This document shows positions 11,440 to 23,516 of a stretch of DNA of 64,000 nt, one piece after another. The translations under genes were made by a program, and so were the position numbers. Each line of letters opens with the position of its first letter. Within the stretch, counting starts at the first letter, position 1. Under the pieces are notes generated by a model that saw only the letters and a program-made list of their open reading frames with translations, searched no databases and was not told the origin of the DNA. Origin of the DNA: Uranotaenia lowii (taxonomy: Eukaryota; Arthropoda; Insecta; Diptera; Culicidae); the NCBI RefSeq assembly GCF_029784155.1, contig NC_073691.1, positions 25,309,011-25,373,010 of the forward strand, written 5' to 3'.

Positions 11440-12795
11440 TATATTTTTATTTTTCCTCTTTTTTAATTTTTTTCTCTTTTAAGTTTTTTCTTTTTTTCTT
11501 TTTTCATTTTTTGCTCTTTTTTATTTTTTTTTATTTTTTTTCAATTTTCTTTTTTTTTTTATTTCTTTTTACTCTCGTTATTTATTTTCATTCTTTGTAT
11601 TTATTTCTATTCTCTTTTTTTCTTTTTGTTTTCTTTTTAATTTTTTTTTCATAATTATTTGTTTTTATTTGTTTTTTCTCTTTTTAATTTTTTTCTAATT
11701 TTAATTTTATTTCTCTTTTTAATTTTTCTCTCTTTTCAATGTTTTCTCCTTTTTTTTCTCTCTTTCTTATTTTTTCCTCTTTCTTATTTTTTTTTTCATG
11801 TGTATTTTTTTTCTCTTTTTCTCTTTCAATTTTTTTTCTCTTTTTCTCTTTTTATTTGTTTTTCTCTTTCTTTCTTTTATATTTTTTTCTCTTTTTTATT
11901 TTTTTCTCTTTTTCGTTTTTTAAATTTCTTTTTTACTATTTTTCTCTGTTCCGTTTATTTTTTTCTCATTTCCTTTTTTAATTTTTTCTGTTTTACAATT
12001 TTTAATCTTATTCATTTTTTTCTCTTATTTTTTTTAAATTTTTTTTCTCTTTTCAATTTTTTCTCTTTTTTTAATATTGTCTTTTAATTTGTCTATTTTG
12101 TTGTTTATTTTTTTATTTTTTTTTTCTCTTTTCCGTTTTTATATATATTTTTTTTTGTTTTTCCTTTTTTTATTTATATTTACATTTAAAAAAAATTGTT
12201 CTTAACTTTTTTTCTGTTTGCTTGTTTTTTTCGTTTCCTTATTTTTCTCTTTAGTTCTTTTTTATTCCTTTCATTTTTCCTTCTTACTTGTTTTGTTCTG
12301 CAGTTTATTGTTTATTTTAAATTTTTCCAGTTTGTTTTTTTTTAATTTTTTTTTTCAAGTTTATTCTTTTTCCATCAGTTCGATTTTCATTTCATTTTAA
12401 GTTCATTTTTCCTTTATTTGTTTTTTTCAGTTTATTTTCTGTATTTTTTCTGTGAACCTAAGTATATTTTTGATTTAAGTTTCTATAGTTCTTTCCTTGT
12501 GATTTAATTTAATTTTATGCTTTTAATTCAAATATTTTTATTATTTTCCATTTCCAATTTTTTAAATTTTTTTTTTGCATTTTAAATTTTTTTAATTTTT
12601 AATTTTTTTTTTAAATTTTTTTTCATTTTTTATTTTTTTTTCATTTTTTATTTTTTTTTCATATTTTTTTCTTTTTTTTTTTATTTTTATTTTTTTTTTA
12701 AATTTTTTTTCATTGTTTTTTTTCATTTTTTTTTATTGTTTTTTTTTGTATTTATTATTTACCTTTTTATTATTTTTTTTATATTTTTCAAACAC
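11440..12795 (+). repeat. T-rich low-complexity tract of copy B
   Basis: Counterpart of 8295-9650. It is T-rich with CTC interruptions and has no coding value. T-run lengths differ at many places between the copies. Confidence 0.75.
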
Positions 12796-13667
12796 TAGTT
12801 TTTTGCTAATTTTTGCATTAAAAACTATATTTACACATAAGTTATTCATACTTGTGCATTCAAAATAATAATTTTTTTAACTGAAGAGAATATCCAAATT
12901 AACTTGTGCAAGTTTTAATATGTTCATTGAAAATAAAAAAAAAAGAAAAGAAGATCTGACTTTAAATAAAAAAACATTTAAACCCGCTTCAACAAAAACT
13001 ACCCCAGTTTTTGAAAAACAACAGAACAACTTCTTGTTCTTTGAATCAAGGTGTTTTCTGAAGGTAAATTTTTGTTGAATGTTTTCAAAATCTGTTTTCA
13101 TCATGTTGGACTTAATTTATAAAAAAAAATCTGAAAGTTTGAATCAAAAATAAATGATCCTGTACACTGCGTTATTGGAATGTTCTTTTTTTCGTATTTT
13201 TCTTTAAATAACACAGAATTTTTAAGTGTTCACAATTCAAATGATAGGTTTTGAAATCGAGTCTCTTCTCAAAATCTCGGTTTTAAATACTATTTATCTT
13301 GAGTTCTTAATAACATAAAGTCTTTGGAACTATACAATTTTCGATTGATTTATTATCCTTGTTAGCGATAAAATAACGCAAGAAAGAAATGATTTTTTTT
13401 TATTGAATTACCGATCTCATTTCCTAAGAATCCTTAGTGTTCTGGAAGAAATGTTTACCTGAAAAGAAAGAAGAAAAAAAAATATTAAAAGAATGTTCGA
13501 TAATTTCAGAACAACAGAATTGAAAAAGGTATAAAAAGAACCTGCTATCTGATCTCCGTAACAAACTAGCCTTTCTAAGAAATAGTAAAAATAGCTCAAT
13601 TCTGCAGCAAACCACCAAAGAATAATAAACAACAAGATACTTTCAAGTGTTGCAGAGAGACCACCTC

Positions 13668-14388
13668 GTTTATTTGAACGCTAGAATCTCTCAACACCAG
13701 CCGGGCTTTAATCTAGATTGCATAATTCATTGGCGGTCTCACAAAGTTGGGGGGTCTACAGCTAGAAACCCAATCCCTATGTTTCACCAAAATCACGATT
13801 TCGGTTTCCTCCTGTGATGCCTGCAAGGCATCTTGGAGGGCTGAACTCCTCTCGAGAACCCAAGTTAGAATCCCAAACTGATGATAAGTGCCCTCGAAAA
13901 AATTCCCCTCCAGGGGGCCATCCAGCTCTGAAAAATGAATGTATGCTGACTAACGTTTTAAAGTGCAAAACAAACCTCAGAAAGCAACGGCACATGTGCA
14001 TTTGGAGTGTTTTTCTCATTCGTGTTTAATCTATTTCAAAGAAGACAGAAGGCCACAATAACACGAAAAGGTGTTGAATGTTCTTGGACCAACTTGAGAG
14101 AGGTCGTGCCATTTCTTGGACCCCTATCAGCCCGGTTGCGAAAATCATCTCTAGCCTCAGGGCTCGAGAATCGAGCCAGGTGAAGGGAGTTCATTTTTTC
14201 CGTTTACCTTAAGTGAATTCGAAGCCCCGTTATTTGAAGGTAAGAAAAAACTAGAATCTAGCAACGATTCAAAGTGGAAAACAAACAAATTAGTGACTAA
14301 GCTTCCTAGAGAGGGTGCATCATCCAAAACATACCCCGGACTTGAACTGTCACATGCAACCGCGTTTGACAAAATCGTCAAAACAAAA
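13668..14388. other. Segment present in copy B and absent from copy A
   Basis: About 720 bp of balanced-composition DNA without a sustained ORF. The longest ORFs are 80-99 codons, on the minus strand and overlapping, and have no recognisable domain. No target duplication or terminal repeat is visible at its edges, which argues for loss from copy A and not for insertion into copy B. Confidence 0.6.
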
Positions 14389-14574
14389 ACCAGTGATTCA
14401 CCAACAAATTCTCTACCGAGAAGAAAAACAAACACAAAAAAAAACGAAACATACAAAGTCGCTCACAGAGGATTACACACGGCGAAAAACAAACTCAAAA
14501 CCACGATCTCTCTCTGTCAAAATGAAGAATTTTTCCCGTTCGTCCGGTGCGGTCCACGTCAAAGGAGATAAAAA

Positions 14575-15080
14575 TCATTCTACAGAGAAAGAAAAAAAAA
14601 ATAATGACAACCAAAACGGTGGAAAAATTTTTCGGTGGAGGCGTTCGGAAGCTGTGGTCGTCCAAAAAATGTAAGGTTTTGATTTTTTTTTTTGTATTAT
14701 TCTGAGCACTTTGGTTTTGCTGATTTGCCACCATAGCAGCCAAAACACTGCTGCTGCGTGGAGTATTTTTCAAAGTCTTTTTTTAATACTCTCTTCTCTT
14801 GGTTACGATGCCACACAGCGTTACAACGTTTGATGTGACAGGGACTCACAGTGAGATATTTCTTGGGAATTTGCAAATTTTTTCGAATGTTTTGTCTCCT
14901 TTTTTTGCTTCTAACTTATCCAAAATGACTTTTTTTCTAACACAAGATTTTATGTTCACAAAGTTTAATATGTACTTAGTACTTACTTTCTCAATTTTAT
15001 CTAATATCTCATCTCCTAGTAATTAGTTACATTCCTCATTTCTAATTTGTTATTTATATCATATCTGATATCTCTTATTT
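14575..15080. other. Unique sequence after the duplication
   Basis: Includes a poly-A-rich segment (14584-14605) and GCAGCCAAAACACTGCTGC. Nothing is recognised. A 75-codon ORF (14799-15026) has hydrophobic stretches but no family resemblance. Confidence 0.3.
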
Positions 15081-15084
15081 AATT

Positions 15085-16415
15085 TTCGATTCTCCATTCT
15101 CGATTCTCAACGCTCATTTGATCCCAAATTAAGCTCATAATGTCGAAAAAAACGCTTCTAAAGGCCAGAAAACGCATTTTAAAGTTGTTATCCCAAATTA
15201 AGCTCAGAATGTGTCTAATGTCTCAAATCTCGATTGCCGACTCTCAACTTTCTCACTTTCAACTCTCGACTCTCCACTTCCGATTCTCAACTCTTCACTC
15301 TTGACATTCAACTCTCAACCCTAGACTGAGTTTAGTCGAGAGTTGAGGGTCGAAAGCTGAGTGTTTAAAGTCTAGAGTTGAGAGTTTTGGGTCGAGAATC
15401 GATAGTCGAAAGTTGAGAATCGATAATCGAGAGTTGGGAGTTGAAAGTCGAGAATTTAGCGTCGAATGTCGAGAGTAGAACTTTGAGAGTTGTTATTGAG
15501 GTTTGAGAGTTGAGAGTCGAGAATTGAAAACGACTTTCGATGTTCAACTTCCTGCTATCGATTATCGAATCTCAAGTCACGACTACCGATTCTCGATTCA
15601 CGACACAAAACTCTCAACTCTAGACTCTCAACACTAAACTTTCAACTCCCAACTCTAAGTTTTCGACTCTCAACTCTCAACTCAAGACTATCGATTTTAA
15701 ACTTTTGACTGTCGAATTTCAATTCTCCACTCTCGATTATCGATTCTTAGTTCACGACCCTCGATTATCGATTCTTAGTCTCGACTCTCGGCTATTGATT
15801 CTAGGCTTTCAACTCTCGATTCTCGGTACTAGACTCAAGCCTCTCGACTGTCAACTCTCGATTCTAGACTGAGTTTTGTTGAAAGTTAAGGGTCAAAAAC
15901 TGAGAGTTGAGAATTTTGTATCGAAAATCGATAGTCGACAATCAGGAAGCAATAGTTGAAAGTTGAGAATCGATAATCAAGAGTTGAGAGTTGAAAGTCG
16001 AGAATTGAACGTCTAATGTCGATAGTAGAACAATGAGATTCGAGAATCGAGGTTTAAAAGTTAAGAATCGAGAGTCGAGAATCGATAACGTCTTTCGACG
16101 TTCAATACTCGACAATCAACTCCTAACTATCGATTCTCAACTGTCGACTACCGATTCTCGATTTCACGACACGAAACTCTCAACTCTAGACTACTATCAA
16201 CTCCCAGCTTTCAGTTTTCGACTCTCAACTTTCGACTCTCAACTCTCGATTCTCGATTCTAAACTCTCGACTATCGATTTTAAATACCCGACTCTCGATT
16301 ATCGATTCTTACTTCTCGACTCTCGGCTATCGCTTCTAGGCTTTCAATTCCCGAATCTCGATTCTGGACTCAAAATTGTCGACTTTCAACTTTCGCCTCT
16401 CAACGACCCTCAATT
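15085..16415. repeat. Heptameric TCTCAAC/TCTCGAT array with inverted blocks
   Basis: Seven-base words around TCTCAAC, TCTCGAC, TCTCGAT and TATCGAT fill the region. The polarity switches: pyrimidine-rich up to about 15330, purine-rich (GAGAGTTGAGAGTCGAGA style) to about 15530, pyrimidine-rich to 15865, purine-rich to 16085, then pyrimidine-rich again. Landmarks recur: ACTGAGTTTAGTCG (about 15326) and ACTGAGTTTTGTTG (about 15869), then ACGACTTTCGATGTTC (about 15529) and ACGTCTTTCGACGTTC (about 16088). So a composite unit of about 545-560 bp, itself an inverted repeat, is present twice in tandem. The ORF at 16033-16455 is repeat translation. Confidence 0.8.
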
Positions 16416-16735
16416 CAAATATTATTATGATTTTGTCTTTGACGTTTTAGGTTGAGAATTGATAATTGCAGACTTTTAAACAAAGAGTAAAAAAACTTGA
16501 AAAAAAAAATTAGAAAAAAGGTAAACGCATAGAACAGTAGAATTTTGAACAGGGAGTTGTAAAAGGGAAGTTGTAGCAGAAGATTTGAAAAGCGAGAAAA
16601 AGAGAGTTGATAAAGAGAGTTCAAAAACATATTGAAAACAAAAGAAAAGAAAAGAGAGAGAGAGAAAAATGAAAAATAAAACTTAAAAAGATGATCAGAA
16701 AAGAAACATAGAAAGGATTCTTTATTTTATTCTCA
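16416..16735. other. Purine-rich spacer between arrays
   Basis: A/G-rich sequence with AGAGAGAGAGA at about 16650-16662 and short GAAAAGAGAG words on plus, opposite in polarity to the array that follows. Nothing coding is seen. Confidence 0.35.
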
Positions 16736-18483
16736 ATTTTCCACTCTCTTTTTTCAAGACTCCACACACTTTTACTTCTCTTTTATCCAATTCTCTTTTG
16801 TCTTAACTCTTTTTTTCTACTCAATTTTTTCAACTTTCTTTTTATACTCTCTTTTTTCACTGCCTTTATTCTACTCTCTTTTTCCTACTTTCATTTTTCA
16901 ACTTTCTATTTTCTGCTCTCTTTTTCAATTCTCTTTATTCTCTTCTTTCTACATTCTTATTTCTACTCTTTTTTTCTACTCTCTTTTTTCTACTCTCTAT
17001 TTTCTACTCTATTTTAACTACTCTCTTATTTCCACATACTATTTTTTTTTCTACTTTCTTTTTTCTACTCTCCTTTTTTCACTCCCTTCCTTCTACTCTC
17101 TTTCTTCTACATTCTCTTTTCTACTTTTTTTCTATTCTCTTTTTTCTACTCTCTTTTTTAACTCTCTTTTTCTACTCTCTTTTTTTTACTCTCTTTTTTC
17201 TACTTAATTTTCTACTAAATCTTCTTTTTCTACACTCTATTTTCTATTCTCCTTTTTCTACTTTTTTTTACTCTCTTTTTTCTGCTCTCTTTTTCCTTCT
17301 CTCTTATTTCTGCTCTCTTTTTTCTATTCTCTTTTTTCTCTATTTTTCTACATTCTCTTTTCTACTCATTTTTCTACTTTCTTTTTTCTACTCTCTTTTT
17401 TTCACTCCCTTCCTTCTTCTCTCTTTTTTCTACACTCCTTTTTCTACATACTTTTTTCTACTTTTTTTCTACTCTCTTTTTTTACTCTCCTTTTCTACTC
17501 TCTTTTTTCTACTCTCTTTTTTTTACTCTCTTTTTTCTACTAAATTTTTTCGACTCTTCTTTTTCTACAATCTATTTTCTACTCTTTTTTTTCTACTCTC
17601 TTTTTTTCACTCTCTTTTTTCTACTCTCTTTTTTCTACTCTCTTGTTTTCTACTCTGTTTTTCCTACTCTCTTTTTTCTACTCTCTTTTTTCTTCTCTCT
17701 TTTTTCTATTCTCTTTATTCTCTTTTTTTCTACATTCTCTTTTCTACTCTTTTTTCTACTCTCTTTTTTTAACTCCCTTCCTTCTACTCTCTTTTTTCTA
17801 CATTCTCTTTTCTACATTCTCTTTTCTACATTCTCTTTTCTACATTCTCTTTTCTACTTTTTTTTTCTACACTCTTTTTTCTACTCTCTTTTACTACTCT
17901 CTTTTTTTACTCTCTTTTTTCTACTCTTTTTTTCTGCTCTTTTTTTTTACTCTCTTTTTTCTACTATCTTTTTCCTACTGAATTTTTTCGACTCTTCTTT
18001 TTCTACTCTCCTTTTTCTACTTTCTTTTTTTTACTCTCTTTGTTCTACTTTTTTTTACTCTCTTTTTTCTACTCTCTTTTTCTACTCTCTTTTTTCTACT
18101 CTCTTTTATCTACTCTCTTTTTTCTACTCTTTTTTTCTATTCTTTTTTTTTCTTCTCCCTTTTTTCTACTCTCTTTTTTCTACTCTCTTGTTTCTTCTCT
18201 CTTTTTTCTACTCTTGTTTTTCCACTCCCTATTTTCTACTCTCTTTTTTCTACTCTCTTTTATCTACTTTCTTTTTTCTACTCTTTTTTTTATTCTCTCT
18301 TTTTTCTACTCTCTTTTTCTCACTCCCTTTTTGCTCCTCTTTTTCTACTCTTTCTCTACTCTTTTTCTACTCTTTTTCTACTTTTTTTTCTACTCTTTTT
18401 TCTACTCTTTTTTCTACTCTTTTTTCTACTCTTTTTTCTACTCTTCTTTCTACGCTTTTTTTTACTCTTTTTTCTGTTGTTAG
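16736..18483 (+). repeat. Diverged 14-bp minisatellite CTACTCTCTTTTTT
   Basis: About 125 units of a 14-bp repeat, with many substitutions and indels. CTACATTCTCTTTT and CTGCTCTTTTTT variants occur, and the last part collapses to CTACTCTTTTTT (12 bp). The 14-mer can be read as two 7-bp words. ORFs at 17643-18517 are Ser/Phe/Leu strings. The pyrimidine strand is on plus. It is much more eroded than the second 14-bp array at 21547-22003. Confidence 0.85.
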
Positions 18484-20417
18484 TTCTACCCACGCCCACA
18501 CGCACATTTTTCATTAATTTTTTAATTTACATTTAATAGTTTTTTCCCATCAATTTCCAAACTTTTTTCCTAAATGGCTTCTTAAAATTCTCTTTCTCTA
18601 ATTTGCTCTTTTTAACTCGAAATAATTCTCTCCTCTGTTTTTGATTTCAACTGTAAATTTTAAGTTAAGAAACGATACTTGAAGATTTTCAAACAAGAGT
18701 AGGAAGTAGAAAGAAATTTCATAGAAAATAGTCGAAAAAAAAAGAAAAAAAATGAATTTAAAAAGAGAATTTGAAAAATGAGTTTGAAATACACAGGTGA
18801 TAAAAAGCGTTAAAAAAATATGCAAAAGAGTGTTGAAAATAAAAAATCGGAAAATTTTGAATAGAGTGCTTAAAAAAAGAGAATATTGAAAATATTGTTT
18901 GAAGTTGAAGATTTGAGTTTTTTGTGATGTTACATTGGGGGAAAAATCTCTCCAAAAGTGTAGACCGTCAGTAAAAAGAAAAATTGGAAAAAGTGTAACA
19001 TTTGGCGGTTTAATTTTTTTTAACTCCACTGTGCCTAAAGCGATGAAGCAATCCGATTCCTGCAGAGAGCACCCGGTAGGCAGGCAGGCCGCCAATCCGA
19101 AACCAAACGAAATAAAGTAAAAAAGCAAAAAAAAAGAACTGCATGTGGGTGGAAAACATCGGAAAAATGTTTTTTGGACGACGACGAAGACGACACACGA
19201 GACAACTAGCTACAAGCGCGCGCGATTTACGTCAGCAGTGGCCGTGTGCAAGGTTTTTTTCCGCGTGCGCTTCTTCGCGGCCGAAAATTTCCCACGACAT
19301 TTTCCCCTTTTCTGACGGTCGCCAGCCAAGCCAATTGGAGACGAACTCGGCTTCGCGTTCGGAAACCAAAAATTTTACCTTCCGAGTCGTCAACATTCTC
19401 GGGGCGCGAATCTCTTGTGGTTGAGCGCGGTGGCGGTGGAAAAATAAATATCTGTGATTTTCTTTTTTTTTGTTTAGATCGGTGGAAGTTTGACTGTGAG
19501 TAATCGATTTTGACAATTTTTTTCCAAAATGAAAAATTAAAGAATCGAACTCCACAGGACAAATGTCAAACTTCCCCAAGATTGAAGACAGTTGGGAAAA
19601 TCTCAACCAATTTGTCCGGTTCAAAATGAGTTAAGCTCAATCAGCAGGTGGTGAGACAAACAGACGCATTTCGGAATGTCTTTTCCGAATGTGGTTTCGC
19701 ACCAAAACTCACTACTTCTAGGGGGATACGTGTGTTGTAGTTGGCAACAATGACTGCTGTTTTGGATTGGAACATTTTTTCCCGACCAATCTCAAGTCGA
19801 ACGAGCTAAAAATAAACCAACCGTCGTCGACTACTAACTAAAAGCGCGACCACGACGACGTTGACTTGTCAGGAAAATTCATTCTGGCCATTATTCGTTT
19901 TTTGGGGGGAATCTTTTTTCTTAGATTTCGGATTTTTTTTTCTCTGGTCCTCCCTGGTTTTTCCAACGAATTTCAGCGACTGACTAGTGCTGGTGGATCT
20001 GCAATCGTAAACAGGTGAAAAATGGAGATTTGACTTATGTGCCAATCTGATTAGAGCTGACGATGGTGAGGGTGTTTGTGATGAGTCAGAGCTAAATTTG
20101 GAGGGAGAAATTTCAGCGATCGGATCGGAAACATTCAGAGGACAAACTGAGAATGGACATTAATGAAGATCTGATAAATCTGACAATGATTGAACAGCTT
20201 CTGCCGATAAAGATGAAAACTTTCCCTGCAACGACTGCGAAATTCCGATATTGCTATTGGGGATAAGATGTCAAAAACCTTCAATTCAATCGGTGTATTC
20301 TTAAATCGCTTATTTTCAGCTCGTAACATTTTTTTATCTTTCAACCAATCCTTCTCGACTATCGTCTCTCAATTTTTAAATCTCTTTTATTCACTCAACA
20401 CTTAACCCTCATCGTTG
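18484..20417. other. Unique island between arrays, no gene supported
   Basis: A balanced-composition island (about 18930-20330) with words such as GACGACGACGAAGACGAC and GCGCGCG (19170-19225). Several overlapping short ORFs on both strands (19010-19624) have no recognisable domain, and mutual overlap argues against any one being real. It could be an intronic or regulatory host segment. Confidence 0.35.
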
Positions 20418-21103
20418 ATATCTCATCTCTCATCTCTCATTTCTCATCTCTCATTTCTCATCTCACATCTCTCATCTCTCATCTCTCATCTCTCATCTCT
20501 CATCTCTCATCTCTAAACTCTTATCTCCCATCTCTCATCTCCCATCTCTCATCTCCCATATCTCATCTTCCATCTCTCATCTCTCATCTCTCATATCTCA
20601 TTTCTCATCTCTCATCTCTCATCTCCCATCTCTCATCTCTCATCTCTCATCTCTCATCTCTCATCTCTCATCTCTCATCTCTCATCTCTCATCTCTCATA
20701 TCTCATCTCTCATCTCTCATCTCTCATCTCTCATCTCTCATCTCTTATCTCTCATCTCTCATCTCTCATCTCTCATCTCTCATCTCTCATCTCTCATCTC
20801 TCATCTCTCATCTCTCATCTCTCATCTCTCATCTCTCATCTCTCATCTCTCATCTCTCATCTCTCATCTCTCATCTCTCATCTCTCATCTCTCATCTCTC
20901 ATCTCTCATCTCTCATCTCTCATCTCTCATCTCTCATCTCTCATCTCTCATCTCTCATCTCTCATCTCTCATCTCTCATCTCTCATCTCTCATCTCTCAT
21001 CTCTCATCTCTCATCTCTCATCTCTCATCTCTCATCTCTTATCTCTCATCTCTCATCTCTTATCTCTCATCTCTCATCTCTCATCTCTCATCTCTCATCT
21101 CTC
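20418..21103 (+). repeat. TCTCATC heptamer array, about 98 copies
   Basis: Nearly perfect tandem repeat of the 7-mer TCTCATC. Single-base variants (TCCCATC, TTTCATC, TCTTATC) are enriched in the first ~250 bp and again near the end, so the centre is the most homogeneous part. Pyrimidine-rich strand on plus. Confidence 0.97.
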
Positions 21104-21546
21104 AGAAGAATTCTCCGGTTCTATTTTATATGAGTTCCATTTTATTCTATTTTTTGTGTTTTTCTGTTCTCTTTTTCTACTCCGTTTATAACTCTTTTTT
21201 CATTCTATTATATTGCAATTATTTTAACCTTCTTATTTGACTCTTTTTGTCTACTCTTTTTTCTGCTGACTTTTTTATTCTATTTTTATTCGTTTGTCTT
21301 TTTTCTACAAGCTTTTCTCTACTTTTTAATTTCTTCTCTCTTTTGCTACTTTCTTGTTACTACCATCTTTGTTATTTTACTCTTTTTTCTAATTTGTCTG
21401 CACTATTTTTCCTGCTCTATTTTTTTTACTCCCTTTTCTTATCTCTTTTTTCTACTTTCTTTTTTTCTACTCTTTTTTTCTAGGCGCCCTTTCATCTTCT
21501 CTCTTCTTTCTACTTTTTTTTCAACTCTCTTTTTTATACACTCTTT
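21104..21546 (+). repeat. Degenerate lead-in to the second 14-bp array
   Basis: T/C-rich sequence with recognisable but irregular CTACTCTTTTTTC words from about 21170. It grades into the homogeneous array. The ORF at 21247-21483 is low-complexity. Confidence 0.6.
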
Positions 21547-22003
21547 TTGCTTTTCTCTTTTTTCTACTCTCTTTTTTCTACTATCTTTTTTCTACTCTCT
21601 TTTATCTACTCTCTTTTTTCTACTCTCTTTTTTCTACTCTCTGTTTTTCTACTCTCTTTTTTCTACTCTCTTTTTTCTACTCTCTTTTTTCTACTCTCTT
21701 TTTTCTACTCTCTTTTTTCTACTCTCTCTTTTCTACTCTCTTTTTTCTACTCTCTTTTTTCTACTCTCTTTTTTCTACTCTCTTTTTTCTACTCTCTTTT
21801 TTCTACTCTCTTTTTTCTACTCTCTTTTTTCTACTCTCTTTTTTCTACTCTCTTTTTTCTACTCTCTTTTTTCTACTCTCTTTTTTCTACTCTCTTTTTT
21901 CTACTCTCTTTTTTCTACTCTCTTTTTTCTACTCTCTTTTTTCTACTCTCTTTTTTCTACTCTCTTTTTTCTACTCTCTTTTTTCTACTCTCTTTTTTTC
22001 TAC
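21547..22003 (+). repeat. Near-perfect 14-bp minisatellite CTACTCTCTTTTTT
   Basis: About 32 units of the 14-mer, homogeneous from about 21655 to 21985, with only occasional one-base changes. Because 14 x 3 = 42 bases is 14 codons, the frame stays open and yields an (FYSLFSTLFFLLSF)n translation (21547-22086). This is a by-product of the repeat. Homogeneity implies recent expansion compared with 16736-18483. Confidence 0.96.
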
Positions 22004-23516
22004 GATCTACAATATTGTCAATTCATTTTCATTACATCGGACAAAAGTTGACAAACATAGAGCTTAAACCTTTGACGGAAACCTGACAGTCTTATAAACT
22101 CATTTCGTATAAAGTGATGAATTGATTGGCTTCGAGCAAAAGGAAAAAACCTCATTCGCTAAAAAAACTTGTCTCTAGAAAAGTTTTTTGTTCGAAAAAT
22201 TACGTAGAAAAATCTTGAATTTGATTAAATTATAGTTTTTTTTAATTCATCAGGATAAAGCAAGTGAAATAAATTATTCAACACTAGCAGCGTGGGTTTC
22301 CAGCCAGCCAAACCGGCAGCTTTCACCATTGATTACGCACACCCCTAGTAGAAATGATCCCTGCAATTTCACCCCCCTCGGAATACAGGAATACAAGAGG
22401 GTTGAAAATACTTTCGAATAGATGCCTAGATAGTACCGTCACGTTCTAATTTTCTCCCGCTGCTTCCAGACTTTCCAACGCCGTGTGGGTCGAGGGAATC
22501 GCGTAGATGGAACCGCGTTTTATCTAGATTAAAATGTCTCACGACCGGGGCACGTGTTTCGATGCCGGCGAAATCTTCGGTTTGTTTGGGTTTTTTTCCC
22601 GAAGGGTCCGAAGGAAATCTTGAAAAATGAGTCTATAAGTTCAAAGGTTTCCTACCGAAATGTTTCACTGACTGTCTGTCTTTGCGTCCAATAGATAATT
22701 GTTGGAATAATTTTTCCATTTCAATTTCGTTTGAATGAGGGAAATGTTTTTTTTCGGACAACAATTTCGAAAGGGGGAACATCCTTGTTGAGGGGAGGAA
22801 GCTTTTCCGTGTCATTGCGGCAGCAGCAGGACGAGACAATGACTTTCACGTTTTCCCAACGGGTTTTCGGAATTACTTTTTTTTCTCGCTAACATTGTTA
22901 ACATTCCCGTCAGAAGAGGGTGGTCGAATTGTGCAAGTGGCCTATTGTAGAATCGAACCTCCGGAAAACTGAGGGATTCCGACGTAAGGATCATTAATCA
23001 ATGCGGAAGGATTTTTTTTCCGAAGGAGGGGAACGATGGAGTTCAATCGGAGAAGCATCAAAAATTTATGATCACCGATTATGTGGTGTTTTTTTTTTCA
23101 GCTTCGTCTCAAAATATGCCCGTTTACCGTTAGTCCGTGGCAGCTGGTTGATTTTGACGAACAGAGAAATCGGTTAAAATGGGTTATTCGTAATGATAAA
23201 AGCAAACATGAAATTGGACAATTAGATTTTTTTTTTCTCGACTAGCTTCCAGCAAAGGGTTTCGACAAATATTCGTCAACTTTTGTTCGAAGTGATTGAA
23301 ATGGTTCGATAAGAATAAGGGAAAAATCCTTAAGAACGCGAATGTTCATGACAGGTAATATTCATAAAACAAATACTGATGTTTTGATGATTAAATTTAT
23401 AAGAGAATTTTTTTTTTTTTACTTTTAGGAACAAACCCCTAAAATATGTTTTGCTAGAATTTTTTTAACGATTAATAAGGCGGAACAAATTTGAAATCCT
23501 TGTTTTGTCACTCGGA
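22004..23516. other. Unique island, no gene supported
   Basis: Moderately GC-balanced, especially 22290-23170, with runs of T between. Overlapping minus-strand ORFs at 22633-22994 have no recognisable domain. A candidate host intronic or intergenic segment. Confidence 0.35.

Larger units (their letters stand above)
10725..14574 (+). repeat. Tandem segmental duplication, copy B
   Basis: This is the second copy of the 3.15-kb segment, about 3.85 kb long because it retains 13668-14388. The right end matches copy A up to GATAAAAATCATT; beyond that, copy B runs into CTACAGAGAAAG, which is presumably the original flank. Similarity is high by eye, with most differences being T-run lengths and single substitutions. 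A rewritten patch is seen near 12935-12960, where copy A has a different sequence. Confidence 0.92.

Noticed and set aside
17643..18517. Long Ser/Phe/Leu ORFs
   Set aside because: Direct translation of the 14-bp minisatellite; several overlapping frames are open at once.
20418..21103. CRISPR-like or telomere-like array
   Set aside because: No spacers between repeats and a eukaryotic context; the 7-mer TCTCATC differs from known insect telomere TTAGG and is internal.
21547..22086. 179-codon ORF with a 14-residue repeat
   Set aside because: A 14-bp unit in near-perfect tandem gives a 14-codon peptide repeat automatically; no start context or unique domain.
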